Source of the DNA: CAYTRP01 sp964625145 | GTDB lineage: Bacteria > Sumerlaeota > Sumerlaeia > SLMS01 > JAHLLQ01 | Assembly: GCA_964625145.1 (NCBI GenBank) | Contig: CAZVAQ010000085.1 | Span: 1 to 14,824 of the forward strand | DNA length: 14,824 bases | Direction: 5' to 3' | Shown here: positions 12,979-14,824 of the stretch, one piece after another | Numbering within the stretch: the stretch's first letter is position 1 | Layout: every line of letters begins with the position of its first letter | Made by a program: the position numbers and the translations under genes | The notes under the pieces: model-generated | What the model saw: only the letters and a program-made list of their open reading frames with translations | What the model was told of the DNA's origin: nothing | Database searches by the model: none

Positions 12979-14640
12979 ATGACTGCGTATCCCAACGAGT
13001 TGCTGGACATGGAGCGGGTTGCCATTCTGCAGGCCGTGTTGGTCGTGGCGGGCCTGGCGGTTGGCCTTGTGTGGGGCAGGAAGTTCGGCACTCTGCCCCG
13101 GATGCTTTGGCTGCTGGATCGGCTGACTGTGCGGCCGTGGCTGCCGCCTCTGGTGGTGGCGGTCGTCGCCTTTGTGGGGAGCGCCGTGGTCGGCAACCTG
13201 GTCCGCTGGCCTCACCCTTCGGTCCATGACGAGTTTGGATACCTGCTGATCGCGGACACGTTTCACAATGGACGCCTGACCAATCCCACACCGGAGCATT
13301 GGGAGCACTTCGAGGCGATCCACATGATCATGCGTCCCACCTATCAATCGAAGTATCCGCCCGGCACGGGGTTGATGATCTTCCTGGGGATGCTGATCAT
13401 GAGCAGCAAGCCGGCGGTTGGCGTCTGGCTTAGCATTGCCTTTGCGAGCGCCGCCACCACCTGGTTGCTGCAGGCGATCACAAACCGGCGGTGGGCATTG
13501 ATTGGTGGATTAGTCGCGGCCATGCAGTTTGGATTCTTCAGCATGTGGAGCCAATCGTACTGGGGCGGCTGCACCGCGATGCTGGGAGGAGCACTCATGC
13601 TGGGGGCGACGGCGCGGCTGATGCGCCATGGGCCGTCGCCCGCACAATCGCTCATTCTTGGAGCCGGGCTGTTCATCCTCTCCATCACCCGGCCCTATGA
13701 AGGCCTTGTTGCAAGCCTCCCCATCGCGGTGTGGCTGCTGGTTGCCTTGTGGCGATGGCTGCGCGCGGATGAAACACGCGCGCGCGCCGTGCAAATGCTG
13801 TTGGCACAGGTTGTGGCCGCTGTGGTGATCCTCGCCTCAAACGGCATCTACAATCACGCGGTCACCGGCTCGGCATTGCGCATGCCCTATCAGGAATATC
13901 AGCGCCAGTATTCGCAAGTGCCGGAGTTCATCGGCGGCGATGACATGCAACCCGAGCGCCGCCCCGCGCGATTCGACAGGATCTACGGCAGCTCGCAGGC
14001 GTTCTACGAAACGCGACAGGGAATTGGCGGTGTGCTTCGCGGGCATCTTCCGCGTGTCCTTGAATCGCTGCTCTGGCTGTCGTCGGTGGCATTGGTGATT
14101 CCGGTTCTCGTAGGAGCATGGACGCTTTTCCGCCGGAAGCACGATTGGCTGATGATGACAAGCTTCGGCGTGACGCTGCTGGCGACGGGCATGACATTCG
14201 GACTGTGGCCGCATTACTTTGCCCCCGCGGCGTCCATGTTCATCGTCTGTGCGACGTTCGGCCTGCGACGAATGTGGAGTGCACATCCCGCGGGAAAGGG
14301 CCTGGCTATCGGTGCTGTGGCGGGTCTTGTTGCCACGATCGCGAGCGGGTTCCTGCCCGCCATGCAGAATCACGAGCCAATCTTCGGACAGGTGCGCGAG
14401 GAAACCATCCGCGACATCCGCCGCGTGAAGGGAAGGCATTTGGTCTTTGTCGAGTACTCACCACAGTCCAATCCATTCTGCGACTGGGTGTTCAATGGCG
14501 CCGACATCGACAGTCAACGCATCATCTGGGCGATGAGTTTGGGAGAGGGAAAAGACGCAGCCTTGATCGCGAAATATCCGGATCGGAATGTGTGGGTGTA
14601 TGACGCGGATGCGTGGGATTTTCGGGTGAGGGCGGAGTAG
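12979..14640 (+). CDS. Polytopic membrane protein, GT-C glycosyltransferase-like
   Basis: The 553-aa protein has roughly ten hydrophobic helices (among them about 14-32, 54-74, 131-142, 148-165, 173-190, 225-238, 244-258, 271-288, 364-384, 392-409, 413-428 and 441-459). The first large external loop carries HDEFGYLL with D84-E85, resembling the DE/DD motif of GT-C enzymes (PMT and ArnT type) that use lipid-linked sugars. YPPGTG at 126-131, TRPYEG at 237-242 and the late WPHYFAPAAS support this. The C-terminal soluble part (about 480-553) includes VEYSPQSNPFCDWVFNGADI and a hydrophilic end. The ATG at 12979 follows GGAGG by 8 bases, so the start is solid. The TAG stop abuts the 60-bp tandem repeat. 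Donor and acceptor are unknown, and a direct match to a named enzyme is not claimed. Confidence 0.75.
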   Translation: MTAYPNELLDMERVAILQAVLVVAGLAVGLVWGRKFGTLPRMLWLLDRLTVRPWLPPLVVAVVAFVGSAVVGNLVRWPHPSVHDEFGYLLIADTFHNGRLTNPTPEHWEHFEAIHMIMRPTYQSKYPPGTGLMIFLGMLIMSSKPAVGVWLSIAFASAATTWLLQAITNRRWALIGGLVAAMQFGFFSMWSQSYWGGCTAMLGGALMLGATARLMRHGPSPAQSLILGAGLFILSITRPYEGLVASLPIAVWLLVALWRWLRADETRARAVQMLLAQVVAAVVILASNGIYNHAVTGSALRMPYQEYQRQYSQVPEFIGGDDMQPERRPARFDRIYGSSQAFYETRQGIGGVLRGHLPRVLESLLWLSSVALVIPVLVGAWTLFRRKHDWLMMTSFGVTLLATGMTFGLWPHYFAPAASMFIVCATFGLRRMWSAHPAGKGLAIGAVAGLVATIASGFLPAMQNHEPIFGQVREETIRDIRRVKGRHLVFVEYSPQSNPFCDWVFNGADIDSQRIIWAMSLGEGKDAALIAKYPDRNVWVYDADAWDFRVRAE

Positions 14641-14824
14641 CGCATGCGTCTCGCCTGCGAGGTCCCACCAAACACTTCCATTTCCTTGGTCGGAGCGTAG
14701 CGCATGCGTCTCGCCTGCGAGGTCCCACCAAACACTTCCATTTCCTTGGTCGGAGCGTAGCGCATGCGTCTCGCCTGCGAGGTCCCACCAACCACTCCCA
14801 TTACATTGGCCAGAGCGTAGCGCA
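14641..14824. repeat. 60-bp tandem repeat, three full units and the start of a fourth
   Basis: Units lie at 14641-14700, 14701-14760 and 14761-14820, with CGCA of a fourth at 14821. The first two are identical; the third differs at several positions, all in its second half. Each starts with the palindrome CGCATGCG, followed by the small inverted repeat CTCGC-CT-GCGAG, and ends in GAGCGTAG or similar. The array begins on the base after the TAG of the membrane-protein gene and continues beyond the window. Confidence 0.97.

Noticed and set aside
11270..12982. 570-codon plus-strand frame antisense to nth and the NamZ-like gene
   Set aside because: It crosses two certain minus-strand genes and has mirror-frame composition rich in Asp/Val/His.
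14514..14801. Minus-strand frame encoding 20-residue repeats (GGTSQARRMRYAPTKEMEV)
   Set aside because: It arises only because the 60-bp unit is divisible by three. The other minus frame is equally open, and its 3' part overlaps the membrane-protein gene.
14641..14824. CRISPR array
   Set aside because: The units are contiguous 60-bp copies with no unique spacers, and no cas genes are present.

Overview
This is a GC-rich bacterial chromosomal stretch from a draft or metagenome-style assembly: a run of exactly 100 N sits at 10669-10768, which is the usual placeholder for a scaffold gap. The gene set (ClpC, S2, EF-Ts, endonuclease III, a NamZ-like lipoprotein, DUF512) is typical of a free-living bacterium, and the lipoprotein and GT-C membrane protein fit a Gram-negative-type envelope. 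No 16S or other decisive marker is present, so the phylum cannot be fixed. Short dispersed intergenic repeats and Pro/Thr-rich tails are seen in several GC-rich uncultivated lineages near the planctomycete/verrucomicrobial/Sumerlaeota-type groups, but that is only an impression.

Layout. 1-954: 3' part of clpC, followed by a strong terminator (985-1026). 1105-1970, minus strand: a small two-gene unit with its own promoter and Shine-Dalgarno sites that appears broken (one frameshift and one Trp-to-TGA change in the larger gene, at least one frameshift in the smaller). 2166-2675 (+): DinB-fold protein. 2680-2797: heptamer repeats plus a dispersed repeat that also encodes the tail of a convergent NAD-dependent epimerase (minus, 2752-3678). 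3782-3858 (+): tRNA-Pro(GGG) with encoded CCA. 3994-4968 (+): aldo/keto reductase. 4969-5267: repeat-rich spacer and structured leader. 5268-7098 (+): rpsB-tsf translation operon, closed by a terminator at 7130-7156. 7226-8251 (+): APH-fold kinase. 8305-9810 (-): DUF512 PDZ/radical-SAM-like Fe-S protein. 9924-10565 (+): HAD-like hydrolase. 10642-12778 (-): NamZ-like lipoprotein followed 7 bases later by nth, which is interrupted by the N gap. 12979-14640 (+): polytopic GT-C-like membrane protein. 14641-14824: 60-bp tandem repeat that runs off the window.

How the genes relate. Only rpsB-tsf is a clear functional operon (both act in translation). The namZ-like gene and nth are tightly spaced but functionally unrelated. 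The others look like single-gene housekeeping or accessory units. The repeat families cluster at gene 3' ends, especially between convergent genes (2676-2797, 10573-10641) and right after a stop codon (14641).

I do not see a convincing new multi-gene system. The most useful non-obvious results are the hidden, degraded minus-strand gene pair at 1105-1970, the evidence that nth crosses an over-long N gap and is probably intact, and the related repeat families.
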